A stretch of DNA of 64,000 bases from Trifolium pratense (lineage: Eukaryota; Streptophyta; Magnoliopsida; Fabales; Fabaceae): assembly GCF_020283565.1 (NCBI RefSeq), contig NC_060061.1, forward strand, positions 930,001 to 994,000, written 5' to 3'. The notes beneath the pieces were generated by a model that saw nothing but the letters and a program-made list of their open reading frames with translations, was not told the DNA's origin and did not search any database. Below, one piece after another: positions 1-10,217 of the stretch. Both the position numbers and the translations under genes were made by a program. The first letter of the stretch is position 1, and each line of letters starts with the position of its first letter.

Positions 1-27
1 ACGTAGTTAGTGTCATTTGATCTTGAT

Positions 28-29
<2 letters not shown>

Positions 30-69
<40 letters not shown>
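30..69. repeat. (TA)n microsatellite
   Basis: Uninterrupted alternating TA. No gene is seen around it; 70-238 is AT-rich with nothing recognisable. Confidence 0.95.
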
Positions 70-71
<2 letters not shown>

Positions 72-254
72 TTCTTAATTTATTATTAATGCACCACCCA
101 CTAAAACTTACCAATCTCACACTCTTTTGGCCACTCCCTCCAAAACCTTAGAGAACAGGTAATACCTTCTTTTCTCTTTTCCTTTGCTTTTTACCGCCAT
201 CTTCTTGTATCATCAAAATTTCAATTTTTTTTTTTTTATAATATTTGTAAGGTT

Positions 255-472
255 TTTTTTTGAAAACTTGATATCCAGTCTTAGGACTGACTAATCCAAG
301 GGGACCAATCCCACCACCCACTTGCGGGGGCCCATTTAAAGCCAGAGTTTTTTTTGCTCTGTATGGACTTAGCCCACCGAAATTGGCACCAGTGGGAATC
401 GAACCTGATACCTTGAGAGGAGCATACTCCAAGGGCCCAAACCAACACCACTCGACCAACCCAAAGTGGGTT
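255..472 (-). mobile_element. tRNA-derived SINE, full-length copy A
   Basis: Read on the minus strand it starts with a box-A-like TGGTCGAGTGGTG, then a box-B-like GGTTCGATTCC, and ends in an A-rich tail. It is flanked by a perfect 16-bp target duplication, TAATATTTGTAAGGTT, at 239-254 and 473-488. Related copies lie at 21.6, 40.7 and 59.4 kb. The apparent 103-codon frame over it is a by-product. The family resembles the SINEs described in Medicago and Lotus. Confidence 0.88.
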
Positions 473-862
473 TAATATTTGTAAGGTTATCTCAACAATG
501 CCATTTCTTTTTTAGTTGTACTGTTAATGAACTTTATTTTGATTTAAAATGAAATGTATGAACTTTATATTTTGGTGAAAAGAAGAAAAATAATTGTGTT
601 GACTTTTGTTGTTAAATTGAGAGTGAAATGTATGATTTTTTTTTTGTTACAACAAAATGTATGAATATTATTATGTCTTAATAATTTTTTACCTTCTTTC
701 TTTAAAAGAAGATAAACAAATTTCAAGTAATTAAAATAAAAATTCTTTACAAAAATCACATTGTTTTTTTTTAAAAATAATTATCCATAAATATATGTAA
801 ATATTCGCGATTACTTTAAAATCCGTGGATTATTTTTTTTAGCGGATACCCACATGGATATA

Positions 863-1188
863 GGGTGCGTTTGATTCGTAAAACAATAAGGACCGGACAG
901 AACAGTACAGGACAGAACAAGATAATACAGGACAGGACAAACATGTACCGAAAAGATATAGGACGACAATATTTTTATATTCGAAAATAAAATGGGTATT
1001 TTCATATTTTTTATAGTTGTACTGTGGACAAAAAGTTGTTCCGTGGTTTAGTGAGGGACAAAAAATCTTGTTTTTGTCCTATCTCTTGCTACCTAATTTG
1101 TCCAGTCCCATAACCAATTTCAAATTAAACAGAGTACAACAAAAGTTGTCCTGTCCAGTCCCTGTTTTTTGGCAAATCAAACGCACCC
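863..1188. mobile_element. MITE with GGGTGCGTTTGATT terminal inverted repeats
   Basis: GGGTGCGTTTGATTCG at the left is mirrored by CAAATCAAACGCACCC at the right. Both inner flanks are rich in GGACAGGACA-type words in inverted orientation. ATA on both sides may be a 3-bp target duplication, which would suit PIF/Harbinger or CACTA; the class is not settled. Confidence 0.7.
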
Positions 1189-1406
1189 ATAGAGTAGATA
1201 TAGATATCGTATTTATCCAACGAAACAGACACGAATATTATACTATATATCCGCTTTCATGAATATCCATTTATATCCTTACATTTATATGGATAAATAT
1301 GTATGTTAACTAGTAATGTCTAGTTTAACTAATGATTTTGTTCAAAATTTCGTGAAAAAAAGTTGTGTATATTGTTAAACTTGTTAATGATTCATAAAAT
1401 TTAGTA

Positions 1407-1640
1407 GATGTTTTCTCTTCCCCCCTCCCATGAATCTTTTATACCCCCCAATATTCCAATTTTGCCCTTGTAGAAAAATTCGGTTCGCAGAAACCGAATT
1501 TTTTCTAGTGCAAATTCAGACCGAAATTTGTTTTCAAGGCAAAAAAAACTTCGGTTTCTACGAACCGAAGTTTTTTCAAGGGCAAAATTGGAAACTCAGG
1601 GGGGATAAAAGATTCACGGGGGGTGGGGAGAGAAAACATC
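1407..1640. mobile_element. Fold-back MITE, Mutator-type
   Basis: The two halves are nearly complementary over about 100 bp each: GATGTTTTCTCTTCCCCCC at the left end, its complement at the right, and a central pair of CGGTTTC...GAACCG hairpins. A 9-bp duplication AATTTAGTA lies at 1398-1406 and 1641-1649, the size made by Mutator-like transposases. No coding capacity; the 78-codon frame across it is chance. Confidence 0.8.
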
Positions 1641-1649
1641 AATTTAGTA

Positions 1650-2140
1650 AGAATTTAGTGAACTAGTACTTACATCGATAACTTCTACAGCCCGTACTTA
1701 AATTGGGCCAGCCCGATGGTGATATAACATTTGAGAGGGAACTTGTCACACCCCGGAATTTACTTCAAATATAACCATCCGATGAATGAATATATGAAAT
1801 CTAATTTTTGTATTATATTTAGATAATATGTTGCCAAGAATAGAAACTTGGATGTTGGCACCTGGAAACATGCAGAGGCTATCCAAGTTCTTGTTCCTAA
1901 TGAAGCAATTGTTGTTACTAAAAAAAGCACCGGTTTGTTGACTCGACAGAGGCCTAGGCCTAGCTAAATCCAAACCGGTGGAAAAGCATGATGTGAATCA
2001 AGTGGTAATGCATATGTTGTCCAAAACGAAGCTAATTGTAAAGAGTAGTATATTCTGCCATTAATGTGCACAAGCTATGCCACAAAGGAAGAAGATGAAG
2101 TAGAGTTAGGCGCAATGTGAGCCTAACTGTGCTGAGAAGC
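1650..2140. other. Intergenic, no gene recognised
   Basis: Unique-looking sequence. The only structure seen is an ACCGGTTTG / CAAACCGGT pair around 1931-1978. The 75-codon minus frame here matches nothing I recognise. Confidence 0.5.
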
Positions 2141-2149
2141 AGTAAGCAC

Positions 2150-2400
2150 GTGCGGAGCTCAAAATGAAAGAAGAAATTTTTTATTGCTTAACTCAATTGT
2201 TACAACGGATAAGGCTATGTTTATATATACAAGTCTATTAAGCTACTAACCAATTCTTAACAGCTTGTGACTACTTCTAAGTTCTAACAACTTGTAAAAC
2301 TAACTAACTAACTAGCACAATTTGACAGTTGGCTTGTTACACAAGCAACTGTCCTAGTCTTTCAATTCTTCACTATCAACACTAATAATAACAAACACAA
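2150..2400 (-). mobile_element. Probable solo-LTR relic
   Basis: On the minus strand the stretch shows an LTR-like order: a TATATATAAAC box, then about 50 bases later an AATAAAAAA polyadenylation-like signal, with several TAGT/AACTAACT repeats upstream. No partner LTR or clear ends were found, so this is a tentative call from composition and motif order. Confidence 0.35.
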
Positions 2401-2413
2401 TACTTCATTCCAT

Positions 2414-2839
2414 ATGGACTTTCACAACATGGTGGATGAAGTAGTCCATGGAGAGGTTGAAGTTCAGAATTTCGTGCTTCAATTGGTTGACAGTTCTATC
2501 AATGTAGAGTTTAACGATGACAATAATAGTGACAAGCCAGATGATCCAATAGAGTATAGTTCTAGTGTTATTCCAGAAACTCAATCTATTGTTCTAGAGG
2601 TTAAGGATGATGATCTCGACGATGTGGCTAAGCGTGACATTTGCATCATCTGTCAAGCATGGGGACAAATGGTGGAGGAGGAGAAATCCTTAACACCCTA
2701 TTTATATCAAAAAAAGAAGCATAATAGATTAGCACGAAGTGCAGATCAACCATATAACACTCGTTCAAATGGTGTAAAATCCCATATGTCCTTATGGAGA
2801 GTTTATGGTCTTATAAGTGTCTTTACCTTCTTTCATTAG
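2414..2839 (+). CDS. Hypothetical 141-codon ORF, possibly TE-derived
   Basis: An ATG-initiated frame of 141 residues with no recognised domain. The first 80 residues are acidic (DDNNSDKPDD, DDDLDD), followed by CIICQAWG and a basic stretch ending QPYNTRSN. The acidic-then-basic layout with NTRS resembles linkers in retroelement polyproteins, but nothing diagnostic is present. It lies between an LTR relic and the MITE at 3041. It could be a chance frame or an exon of a lost gene. Confidence 0.25.
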   Translation: MDFHNMVDEVVHGEVEVQNFVLQLVDSSINVEFNDDNNSDKPDDPIEYSSSVIPETQSIVLEVKDDDLDDVAKRDICIICQAWGQMVEEEKSLTPYLYQKKKHNRLARSADQPYNTRSNGVKSHMSLWRVYGLISVFTFFH

Positions 2840-3183
2840 AATGAATTTCTACATGACAAGTTTGGTCTTCTTCCTTGTTATCGTTTTGATTAGACTGGCG
2901 CATTATTGATTTTGCTTTCCTTATTTTTGGAGTAAGGTCTTGTACATTTTTTTTTCCTTCAAATATATATACATATTGGGTTGCTAATTATACCCACTTA
3001 ACATATAAAGGTGTAAATTAGCTATGCACACTTTTTTTAAGGTGAATTCTTTGGTACACATATCATGTGGATATGTACCGGTATATTTGTTGAGGTGAAT
3101 GGTTTTTATTGGTTCATAAATAGTATTTATTAATTTTTCTATATTAAATACTATTTATGGACCAATCACAATTATCCACATCC

Positions 3184-4275
3184 TGAAGGTGTGAAAACAC
3201 AAGAAGGGGGGGGGGTTGAATTGTGTTTTAGTCAAGTTTAAAACTTTTTCAAGTTCTTAACAAAACTAAAACGGCAGCGGATAAATAACACAATAAACAA
3301 GAAGAGAGAGAGAGAGATCACACACAAGCAATTTATACTGGTTCCTCTCACAAAACGAGAGTAGTCCAGTCCCCTTGCACTTCCAAGGGATTTCACTATA
3401 ATCACACAAGATTACACCTGCTCAAGCACACAAGCAAGAGACTTCTCAACAATGCTCAAGCACACAAGCTTAAGACTTCACACTTAAGCACACAAGCTTA
3501 AGTTTCCTCAAGTAATAGTAAAGTATATAAAAATATACAAATGCTCTTAGATGAACCTAAAGAAAGCAAATACAGATAGTACAGAGTATTTGACTAAAGT
3601 GCAAAAACACTTGATAAGAGGTTCAGAGCTTGTATACACAGAATTCAGAGTTTGTTCAGCGCACGTTCAATTCTTGATAAATGTATATATGTTGTAGCTG
3701 ATTCTTCTAGCATATATACCACTAGAAAAGAGTCGTTGCAAAAAGATCCGTTGGAGTTGATAATCTTTTGTCTTCAAGCAGTCTGTCTTGATGCAGTTTG
3801 TTTGTATCTAAACTGAGTAAGAGTTTCAGATACTTTGACTACTGCAGAGTAGACTTTCCTTATTCAGCTAACAATTCTGAAGACCCACGTTCTCAAGTGA
3901 GGACAGACAAACAGAGGGTAGCTGAACTGATCAGGCTTGAAAGGTCCTTTTCTTCATTGGTAGAAGAGTTGACTTGCAAATGGAATCTTCACAGATATCA
4001 AAAAGATCTTCAGAGGTTGATGACGCTTTAGTCACTCAAGAAGTTCTGAAGTCTTCATCCTCTGAAGGTTGTAACTTCTGAAGTCCAACATCTTCTGAGC
4101 GCTTGTGAACTTCTGAATTCACATCCTCTGAGCTTCACTCAGAGCTTATTTGATGCTTATATCTGCACACTTAAAATAAATTTTTAGTCCTTCCAATTGT
4201 TTATTAATACTTTGTTATCATCAAAACCTTTATAGATTTAGGGGCTAATATTTTTAAATCAATTTTGTTCCAACA
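3184..4275 (-). repeat. 3' LTR of the Sirevirus
   Basis: 1092 bp, TG...CA ends. It carries 10 Gs in the run near 3205, against 11 in the partner. The 77-codon plus frame starting near 3798 lies in the LTR and recurs in the other LTR; I do not regard it as a gene. Confidence 0.95.
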
Positions 4276-4724
4276 ATCTCCCCCTTTTTGATGATGACAA
4301 ACATAAGTATTAATTGACAATTGTTGTTAAATTAACTTATCATGTTTTTCTTAGGTTTGTGAGGTTTGCAAGCTCCCCCTAAGATTGATACTCCTTAAAG
4401 CCAAAACTTTAGGTTATATCCATGATATTTTAATTTAGTATAAGATTAAGATAATTTTGAAATAAAACAAATTTCATATCTTTCTTCAGAGTGAGAGGTT
4501 TGCAAGCTCTCCCCCTAAGTCTCATAAGGCTAAGTTAAAATTGCACTCTTAACTTATCCTTACTTATGAAATTTATTTTAGTTTCAACTAACTTAGTCTC
4601 CGCATTGAAATACGTAAAACAACTTAAAAGTAACAACTTTTAACATAACGGATAAAAGCGAGATAAAAGTGTGGTTTCAGTTTTGAACTTATCACTTATC
4701 AATTAATGCGTAACTACTCCCCCT
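4276..4724 (-). promoter_or_regulatory. Polypurine tract and upstream PPT-like copies
   Basis: On the minus strand AAAAAGGGGGAGAT abuts the 3' LTR at 4276, in the position that primes plus-strand DNA synthesis. Similar purine words recur at about 4370-4382, 4506-4518 and 4707-4722, each with a G5 or G4 core. Multiplied polypurine tracts are a described Sirevirus hallmark. Confidence 0.8.
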
Positions 4725-4862
4725 TTTGTCATTATCAAAAAGTAAAAAAAATTTATATAACCAAGACAGTCAAAGAAGAAGAGTGGTTGTTACAAAGGTG
4801 AATTAATTTCAAAAAACGAAAAACAACGCGCTCAAAGGTTTATAAAAGGTGAACGAGTTAAC

Positions 4863-5246
4863 ATGTCTGCTTCACGTAAAAACAAGAATAAACAAGTGAA
4901 ACAAGAGAGATTAGGAATAATGAAAAGATTTAGTTTACGCATCGCAAAGTTTAGGAGAAAGAAAGATGACGAACAACGCGAAAAAGATGAGAAGGATAAA
5001 GAAGACAACAAGAAACCACAAGATGCTGAGATAATAATCATCTCATCAGATTCTGAAGCTGAAGAGAATGAAGATGATGCTGACTATGTTGAGTTCTTGG
5101 CTGGCTATGTTCCAGAAGAAGAACAAGAAGAAGAAGAAGAAGAAGAAGAAGAAGAAGAAGAGCAAAACCCAGATCCCATAGAAATTTCATCAGATGATGC
5201 TGAGGAGAAATCAGAGATTTCTTCTGAGTATTATCCATCTGATTAG
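4863..5246 (+). CDS. Antisense acidic ORF of the Sirevirus (127 aa)
   Basis: Encoded opposite to gag-pol, between the envelope-like region and the 3' LTR. Residues 1-50 are very basic (KNKNKQVK, RIAKFRRKK); residues 58-70 read EIIIISSDSEAEE, a hydrophobic core followed by serines and acids as in SUMO-interacting motifs. A second such core, PIEISSDDAEE, lies near residue 105. Between them is a run of 16 Glu-rich residues from a GAA repeat (5116-5163). The frame is uninterrupted, unlike most sense frames. TATAAAAG lies at 4841, too close to this ATG for a usual leader, so translation might start at the Met near 4920. AATAAA at 5305 could serve as a polyadenylation signal. Function unknown; family not recognised. 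Confidence 0.5.
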   Translation: MSASRKNKNKQVKQERLGIMKRFSLRIAKFRRKKDDEQREKDEKDKEDNKKPQDAEIIIISSDSEAEENEDDADYVEFLAGYVPEEEQEEEEEEEEEEEEQNPDPIEISSDDAEEKSEISSEYYPSD

Positions 5247-5478
5247 GATTAGGTTGTCTTTTTCTTTTTCTTTTTACCAATGTACTCAACATTGTTAGAT
5301 CATTAATAAAAATTTTCGTTTAAAAGCATCGTGTGTTCTTATGTTCTTATTTATCAAAGACAAATTAGTATAAGCAAAACATAAACACAGTAACGTGAAA
5401 TATATAAACCAGACAAAAATTGTTCAGAAGATAATCAAGAAAACAAACAAAAACAGGTTAAAACAAGTGCATAGAATC

Positions 5479-7374
5479 CTAGGGTTTCTTAAGGAAAGCT
5501 AAGAGTTGGTCAAATTTGTCATTCAGCGATCCCACATTGGAAACTAAACCATCCACCTTGGTTTCCAATGTTAGTTGAGCAGCTCTTTGCCTTTCCAAAC
5601 CTTCCTGCTGTTCCCTTAGGGCTTCTTGAAAGATCTGCAACTGATTAACCACCACAGGAGCTTGATCTTCAATCAAGGGCGCTTGTTCTTCAACCAAAGG
5701 TGCCTTGCCTTTATCAGAGGGTTCACCTTCCTCTGGGTAATCAATCATCAGGACATCATCCTGGTTCAGTACATTCAGTACATCCTCTTCTGTGGCATCC
5801 TCATTATGTAGCTCATTTGCCAACTGGGCAACTCTAGCAGCAGCTTCTTCCAGACGTTCATTCTCAATCCATTGATCCTCAAGACTTTGCAAAAGAGTAG
5901 AGTCAACCCAGCAATCCTTGAATGCAGACAGACGCCTCACAGCAGCAGATATAGCGGCAAGCTTAGCACGCTCATGATCTTCATGATTGAAAGGCGTTAA
6001 CCTCTTCAACTCAGCCCTAGCCAAACTGTCCTTCATGAAGCTTATCACATCCAGATCCCTCTTACCAACAACAGCCTTAATCTCTTCAGCAGCAACATCC
6101 AAAGCATTGCAAATCCTTGCCTTAATGCTTGACACTTCTAGGTCCACATCAGAAGGACAAACTAAGAACCTGTCCTTTATCTTAGATAATCTAAGTAAGT
6201 CATCATGAAACTGAGTGGATAGATTACTAAAAGGGTTAGATGATGAGGGTGAAGGATTGGGAATGGTAGAGAGATTAGGTGTTTCAGTAGCAGGGTTGTC
6301 AATAATAACAACTTCTGCCTCTGAAGGCTTGGGAGCACAAGTGTGAATACGCTCAGGAGAAGCATGTTCAGCACTTGGGTTAGGATTGGGTTCAGGGGTT
6401 GCTTCAGATGATGAGATGTCAGAGGTTGATTCAGGATAAATGTGTTCAGGAGATGGTTCAGGAGATTTATGTTCAGCTGTTGGTTCAGGAGATTTATGTT
6501 CAGCTGTTGGTTCAGGAGATTTATGTGGAGAGGGTTGTTTTGTGGGAGAGATTGGTTCAGTGATAGGAATATGTGATGTGGGTTCAGATGATGGAATGGT
6601 AGGTGTTTCTTTTTGTGATTGGGGTTGAGGTGAATGTGGTTTAGAGGGTGATGAAGATTTCTGGGTGAAGGTTTGATTATTCAGAGGATCTGGACTAAGA
6701 TGTTTCTCTAGTTCAGAAAGAGGGTTATCAGAGGTTGGAATAATTGTGGGTTCAGGAAGTATAGTCCTAAGAGGTTTAGTATAACCTATCCCAATTTCAG
6801 CTTCATTAAAGACAAACTTAGAAGACTTACCTTTACCTTTAGGAACTGGAACAGGTCTTCTACGAAGTCTTTCATTCAGTGTCTCTTCATCAGACTCAGT
6901 CTCATCTTCAGATTCAGATTCTTCAGATGAGCTGTCAACTTCAACAACTATAGGCTCTTTGGAAGCTCCTTCAGCAGCCTTGGTTGCAGTTTCTTCATGC
7001 TTCTTCTTAGTTCTCTTTTCAGCATCAGCTTGCTCCACCTTAATCTTCTTCTGAGCCAAAAGATCTGGCTTAGATTGATCAGTTTGAGCAACAGCCTTTC
7101 TCTTATGTCTCCTTGTAGGATTGTACAAATTTGCAGGAGCAGGAGGAACCATACTTCTATCAACAACGAATCCTTCTTTTCTGAGCTCTTCCAAATAGTC
7201 CTGAATGATGTGCTCAGCATCAGCTTCTGAGATAACTGGATATCCATCCACATACAGACGATCTTCAAGTTTAGCAGATAGCTCTTGTGGAGGTGCAACA
7301 GGCTTAGATGCAATAAGGCGCATCTTAGTAAGGAAACTAGCATGAAGAATTTCAGGAGTGAACTTCTTCTCCAC
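5479..7374 (-). CDS. Envelope-like region, C-terminal part (631 aa frame)
   Basis: In the same frame as the N-terminal part, after an in-frame TAG at 7402-7404. N-terminal 100 residues are mixed; next comes a Lys-rich segment, then IVVEVDSSSEESESEDE (about residue 143), a long Pro/Ser/Glu-rich stretch with 9-residue repeats of EPTAEHKSP type (coded near 6440-6530), and a helical, probably coiled-coil C-terminus rich in Gln, Glu and Leu. I see no clear transmembrane helix or signal peptide, so the name envelope-like is by position and family resemblance only. The 142- and 65-codon minus frames overlapping it are shadows. Confidence 0.6.
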   Translation of the reverse strand: MEKKFTPEILHASFLTKMRLIASKPVAPPQELSAKLEDRLYVDGYPVISEADAEHIIQDYLEELRKEGFVVDRSMVPPAPANLYNPTRRHKRKAVAQTDQSKPDLLAQKKIKVEQADAEKRTKKKHEETATKAAEGASKEPIVVEVDSSSEESESEDETESDEETLNERLRRRPVPVPKGKGKSSKFVFNEAEIGIGYTKPLRTILPEPTIIPTSDNPLSELEKHLSPDPLNNQTFTQKSSSPSKPHSPQPQSQKETPTIPSSEPTSHIPITEPISPTKQPSPHKSPEPTAEHKSPEPTAEHKSPEPSPEHIYPESTSDISSSEATPEPNPNPSAEHASPERIHTCAPKPSEAEVVIIDNPATETPNLSTIPNPSPSSSNPFSNLSTQFHDDLLRLSKIKDRFLVCPSDVDLEVSSIKARICNALDVAAEEIKAVVGKRDLDVISFMKDSLARAELKRLTPFNHEDHERAKLAAISAAVRRLSAFKDCWVDSTLLQSLEDQWIENERLEEAAARVAQLANELHNEDATEEDVLNVLNQDDVLMIDYPEEGEPSDKGKAPLVEEQAPLIEDQAPVVVNQLQIFQEALREQQEGLERQRAAQLTLETKVDGLVSNVGSLNDKFDQLLAFLKKP

Positions 7375-7401
7375 AAGTTCTGGGTGAAATTTCTTTAAGT
7401 T

Positions 7402-8208
7402 CTAAACAACATGACCTTGATGCAGAAGGTCTGACAACAACCTAGGATAAACTATAGTAGTTTTCCTCTGAGATTTACTTGCAAAAATGGCTTCACATAT
7501 CCTTTCAAAGAAGTAATCTCCAAGATTTACCTTCTTTCCTGTCAGAAGGAAATACAGCAGATGACGATGAGTCCAGGAGATTGTATCAGTCCCACCAACT
7601 CTTGGACTGATAGTTGCTAAGATGATTTTGAAGAGAACTCTACATTCATCAGTCAATCCCTTTACTTTCCCTTTTAAGGAGAAGTCTGTGCATATGAGAT
7701 GCAGAAGATCATCTCTGTATCTTGTATCCTTTTCAAAGACATCTAACTCTATCCCAGAGTTAGGCAGACCAAGAAGAGCATTGAAATGAATGGGCGAGAG
7801 ACTCATATTCATTCCACAGATGTTAGACCTAATCTGTACACCTGTATAATCCAGCAAACCCATTTCCTTCCTAGTTTTACCCTTCAGACTAGGATTCCTT
7901 TCTATTGCAGCAAGCTCTTCCTTCTTAGCTTCATGCTTATCAAACACCTTTGCTTTCATCCAGAATTTCTTCAGCAAATCTGGGTAGATAGGACCGTTAA
8001 GCATGTCGAAGTACTTATCCCAACCTTGAGTGATAAAGTACGGCTTAACGTCGAAACCATTAGCTTTCAAACCGTCGAAATCAACTATCTTCTCTGACAG
8101 AAACGTGAGTTCAGATTCTGGGAATTCCATCTCGTTTCCAACAATCTGAAGGTTCTTGAACAAAAATGGTGGAATCTTTGTTGACGAAGAAGACGAAGGT
8201 CCAGCCAT
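7402..8208 (-). CDS. Envelope-like region, N-terminal part (268 aa frame)
   Basis: Begins MAGPSSSSSTK after an untranslated stretch downstream of RNase H and ends at the TAG at 7402. The body (WDKYFDMLNGPIYPDLLKKF region, about residue 80) resembles the globular domain of plant transposon proteins found in Sirevirus envelope-like ORFs and in extra ORFs of some other plant LTR elements. No membrane segment is evident. The next frame continues in phase, so one stop codon alone divides the two. Confidence 0.6.
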   Translation of the reverse strand: MAGPSSSSSTKIPPFLFKNLQIVGNEMEFPESELTFLSEKIVDFDGLKANGFDVKPYFITQGWDKYFDMLNGPIYPDLLKKFWMKAKVFDKHEAKKEELAAIERNPSLKGKTRKEMGLLDYTGVQIRSNICGMNMSLSPIHFNALLGLPNSGIELDVFEKDTRYRDDLLHLICTDFSLKGKVKGLTDECRVLFKIILATISPRVGGTDTISWTHRHLLYFLLTGKKVNLGDYFFERICEAIFASKSQRKTTIVYPRLLSDLLHQGHVV

Positions 8209-8660
8209 TGTTGGAGATTAGGGTAGGGTTTGGAAACTAACGAGAGAGAAAGAAAGTTTGTTGGAGGTTTAGAGAGAAAAAGAAAGTGTAGGTTGTGAGA
8301 GTGAGAAGTGTGCAAGTGTATTGTGTAAGTTTTATTTAAATGCACACAGTTAACACGAAAATAGCAAATTTGGGAAGTTACGCTAATTGACAGAAAGTTG
8401 AATACCAAAAATCATCATTAACCACCCACTACCTGACACACGTAGACCACGTGCAGAAATTTACTCGGTAACTGCTATTTTAATGGACAACTGTTCAGCA
8501 GTGAATACTAAACGTTTCCCACTTAAATAGTTCAGAGCCTCTGAGATATTTAAAATTCTCTATCAGAGTTAGGTACTTCAGAGCTTGTGTTTCAGATGAT
8601 CTGAATCATAAGTTCTGATTTACATAACCTCTTACACTTTAAAAGCCCAAAAAAAAATTT

Positions 8661-10196
8661 TCATTCAGAGATTGAAAACATGTTCAGATGTTTCTTTATA
8701 AAATCAAATCTTTCAACAGGTAAGGCTTTAGTAAATATGTCAGCCCATTGATTTTCAGTATCAACAAACTTAATATCTATAATGCCTTTCTGAACATAAT
8801 CTCTGATAAAATGGTGTTTAATTTCAATATGTTTGGCTCTAGAGTGTAGGATAGGATTTTTAGATAAATGAATGGCTGCAGTATTATCACAATATAAAGG
8901 AATATTGTTACTGCTTACCTGATAATCTTCCAACTGATATTTTAGCCAGAGTAGTTGTGTACAACACTTAGCTGCTGAAATGTATTCTGCTTCTGCTGTA
9001 GACAAAGCTATAGTAGTTTGTCTCTTACTAGCCCAGGAGATAAGGTTTTCACCAACAAATTGACAATTGCCACTTGTGGATTTTCTTTCAATTTTATCTC
9101 CAGCATAGTCAGCATCACAGAATCCATTTAGCACATAATCATTGGATTTCTTATAGAGAAGTCCAAGATTAGTTGTTCCTTTCAGATACCTAAAGATCCT
9201 CTTTACAGCAGTAAGATGAGATTCTCTAGGATCTGACTGGAATCTTGCACATAAGCATACACTGAATAAAATATCTGGTCTAGAGGCTGTCAGATAGAGT
9301 AAGGAACCAATCATACCTCTGTAGACCTTTTGATCTACTTTTCCTTCATCATCTGACTTGCTCATGTTGGTAGTTGAATGCATAGGAGTGTTCATTATCT
9401 TGCAGTCATCTAGATTGAACTTCTTCAGAAGTTCCTTGGTATATTTTGATTGATGAACATAAGTTCCTTCCTTCTTCTGATTAATTTGAATTCCAAGAAA
9501 GAATTTCAATTCTCCCATCATGCTCATTTCAAATTCATCCTGCATTATCTTGGAAAAATTCTTGCACAAGGAAGCATTAGTTGAACCAAAAATAATATCA
9601 TCAACATAAATTTGAATGATTAAAATGTCTTCTTTGGTTGTTTTTCTAAAGAGTGTGCAGTCAACCTTTCCTTTTTCAAAACCCTTTTCAAGAAGAAAAT
9701 TACTGAGTCTATCATACCAAGCTCTTGGAGCTTGTTTCAGACCATACAGTGATTTCTTCAATTTAAAAACATGTTCTGGGTTTGAGACATCTTCAAAACC
9801 AGGAGGTTGCTTAACATACACTTCTTCATAAATAAAACCATTTAAGAAGGCACTTTTAACATCCATCTGATACAAGGTTATTCCATGATTAACAGCATAA
9901 CATAGAAGTAACCTGATTGCTTCAAGTCTAGCAACTGGTGCAAAGGTTTCAGTGTAGTCAATCCCCTCTTGTTGACTATAACCTTGTGCAACCAATCTAG
10001 CCTTGTTTCTTACCACTTCACCTTGTTCATTCAGCTTGTTTCTGAATACCCATTTTGTTCCAATAATGTTCTTGTGTGAAGGTTTGGGCACTAGAGTCCA
10101 TACATCATTCCTTTGAAATTGATTCAGCTCTTCTTGCATTGCTACAATCCAAGCATCATCCTTCAGAGCTTCATCAATCTTTGAAGGTTCCATCAT
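8661..10196 (-). CDS. pol: Pol: reverse transcriptase and RNase H (511 aa frame)
   Basis: Copia-type RT. WTLVPKP near residue 34 and KARLVAQG near residue 64 open the domain; YVDDIIFGS holds the catalytic Asp pair (about residue 198). RNase H follows with CDADYAGD and [10 protein letters not shown]. Ends ...HLNMFSISE and stop. It is in the same frame as the integrase ORF; the two are divided by the single TAA at 10218-10220, so this frame's first Met is not the biological start. Within the domain I see no missing catalytic residue. Confidence 0.93.
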   Translation of the reverse strand: MMEPSKIDEALKDDAWIVAMQEELNQFQRNDVWTLVPKPSHKNIIGTKWVFRNKLNEQGEVVRNKARLVAQGYSQQEGIDYTETFAPVARLEAIRLLLCYAVNHGITLYQMDVKSAFLNGFIYEEVYVKQPPGFEDVSNPEHVFKLKKSLYGLKQAPRAWYDRLSNFLLEKGFEKGKVDCTLFRKTTKEDILIIQIYVDDIIFGSTNASLCKNFSKIMQDEFEMSMMGELKFFLGIQINQKKEGTYVHQSKYTKELLKKFNLDDCKIMNTPMHSTTNMSKSDDEGKVDQKVYRGMIGSLLYLTASRPDILFSVCLCARFQSDPRESHLTAVKRIFRYLKGTTNLGLLYKKSNDYVLNGFCDADYAGDKIERKSTSGNCQFVGENLISWASKRQTTIALSTAEAEYISAAKCCTQLLWLKYQLEDYQVSSNNIPLYCDNTAAIHLSKNPILHSRAKHIEIKHHFIRDYVQKGIIDIKFVDTENQWADIFTKALPVERFDFIKKHLNMFSISE

Positions 10197-10217
10197 TGAG
10201 ATAAGACCAATTAAAGA

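Noticed and set aside
148..459. 103-codon minus-strand frame
   Set aside because: It lies on a SINE with a 16-bp target duplication; similar frames arise in the other SINE copies.
1430..1666. 78-codon plus-strand frame
   Set aside because: It is produced by the fold-back MITE at 1407-1640.
3798..4031. 77-codon frame, repeated at 14908
   Set aside because: It is LTR sequence present in both LTRs, opposite to the element's coding strand, and lacks an ATG start in the right place.
5038..5292. Leu-rich minus frame over the Glu repeat
   Set aside because: Shadow of the GAA repeat of the antisense ORF; poly-Leu comes from the complementary codons.
6948..7376. 142-codon minus frame inside the envelope-like region
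   Set aside because: Out-of-phase shadow of the 631-codon frame.
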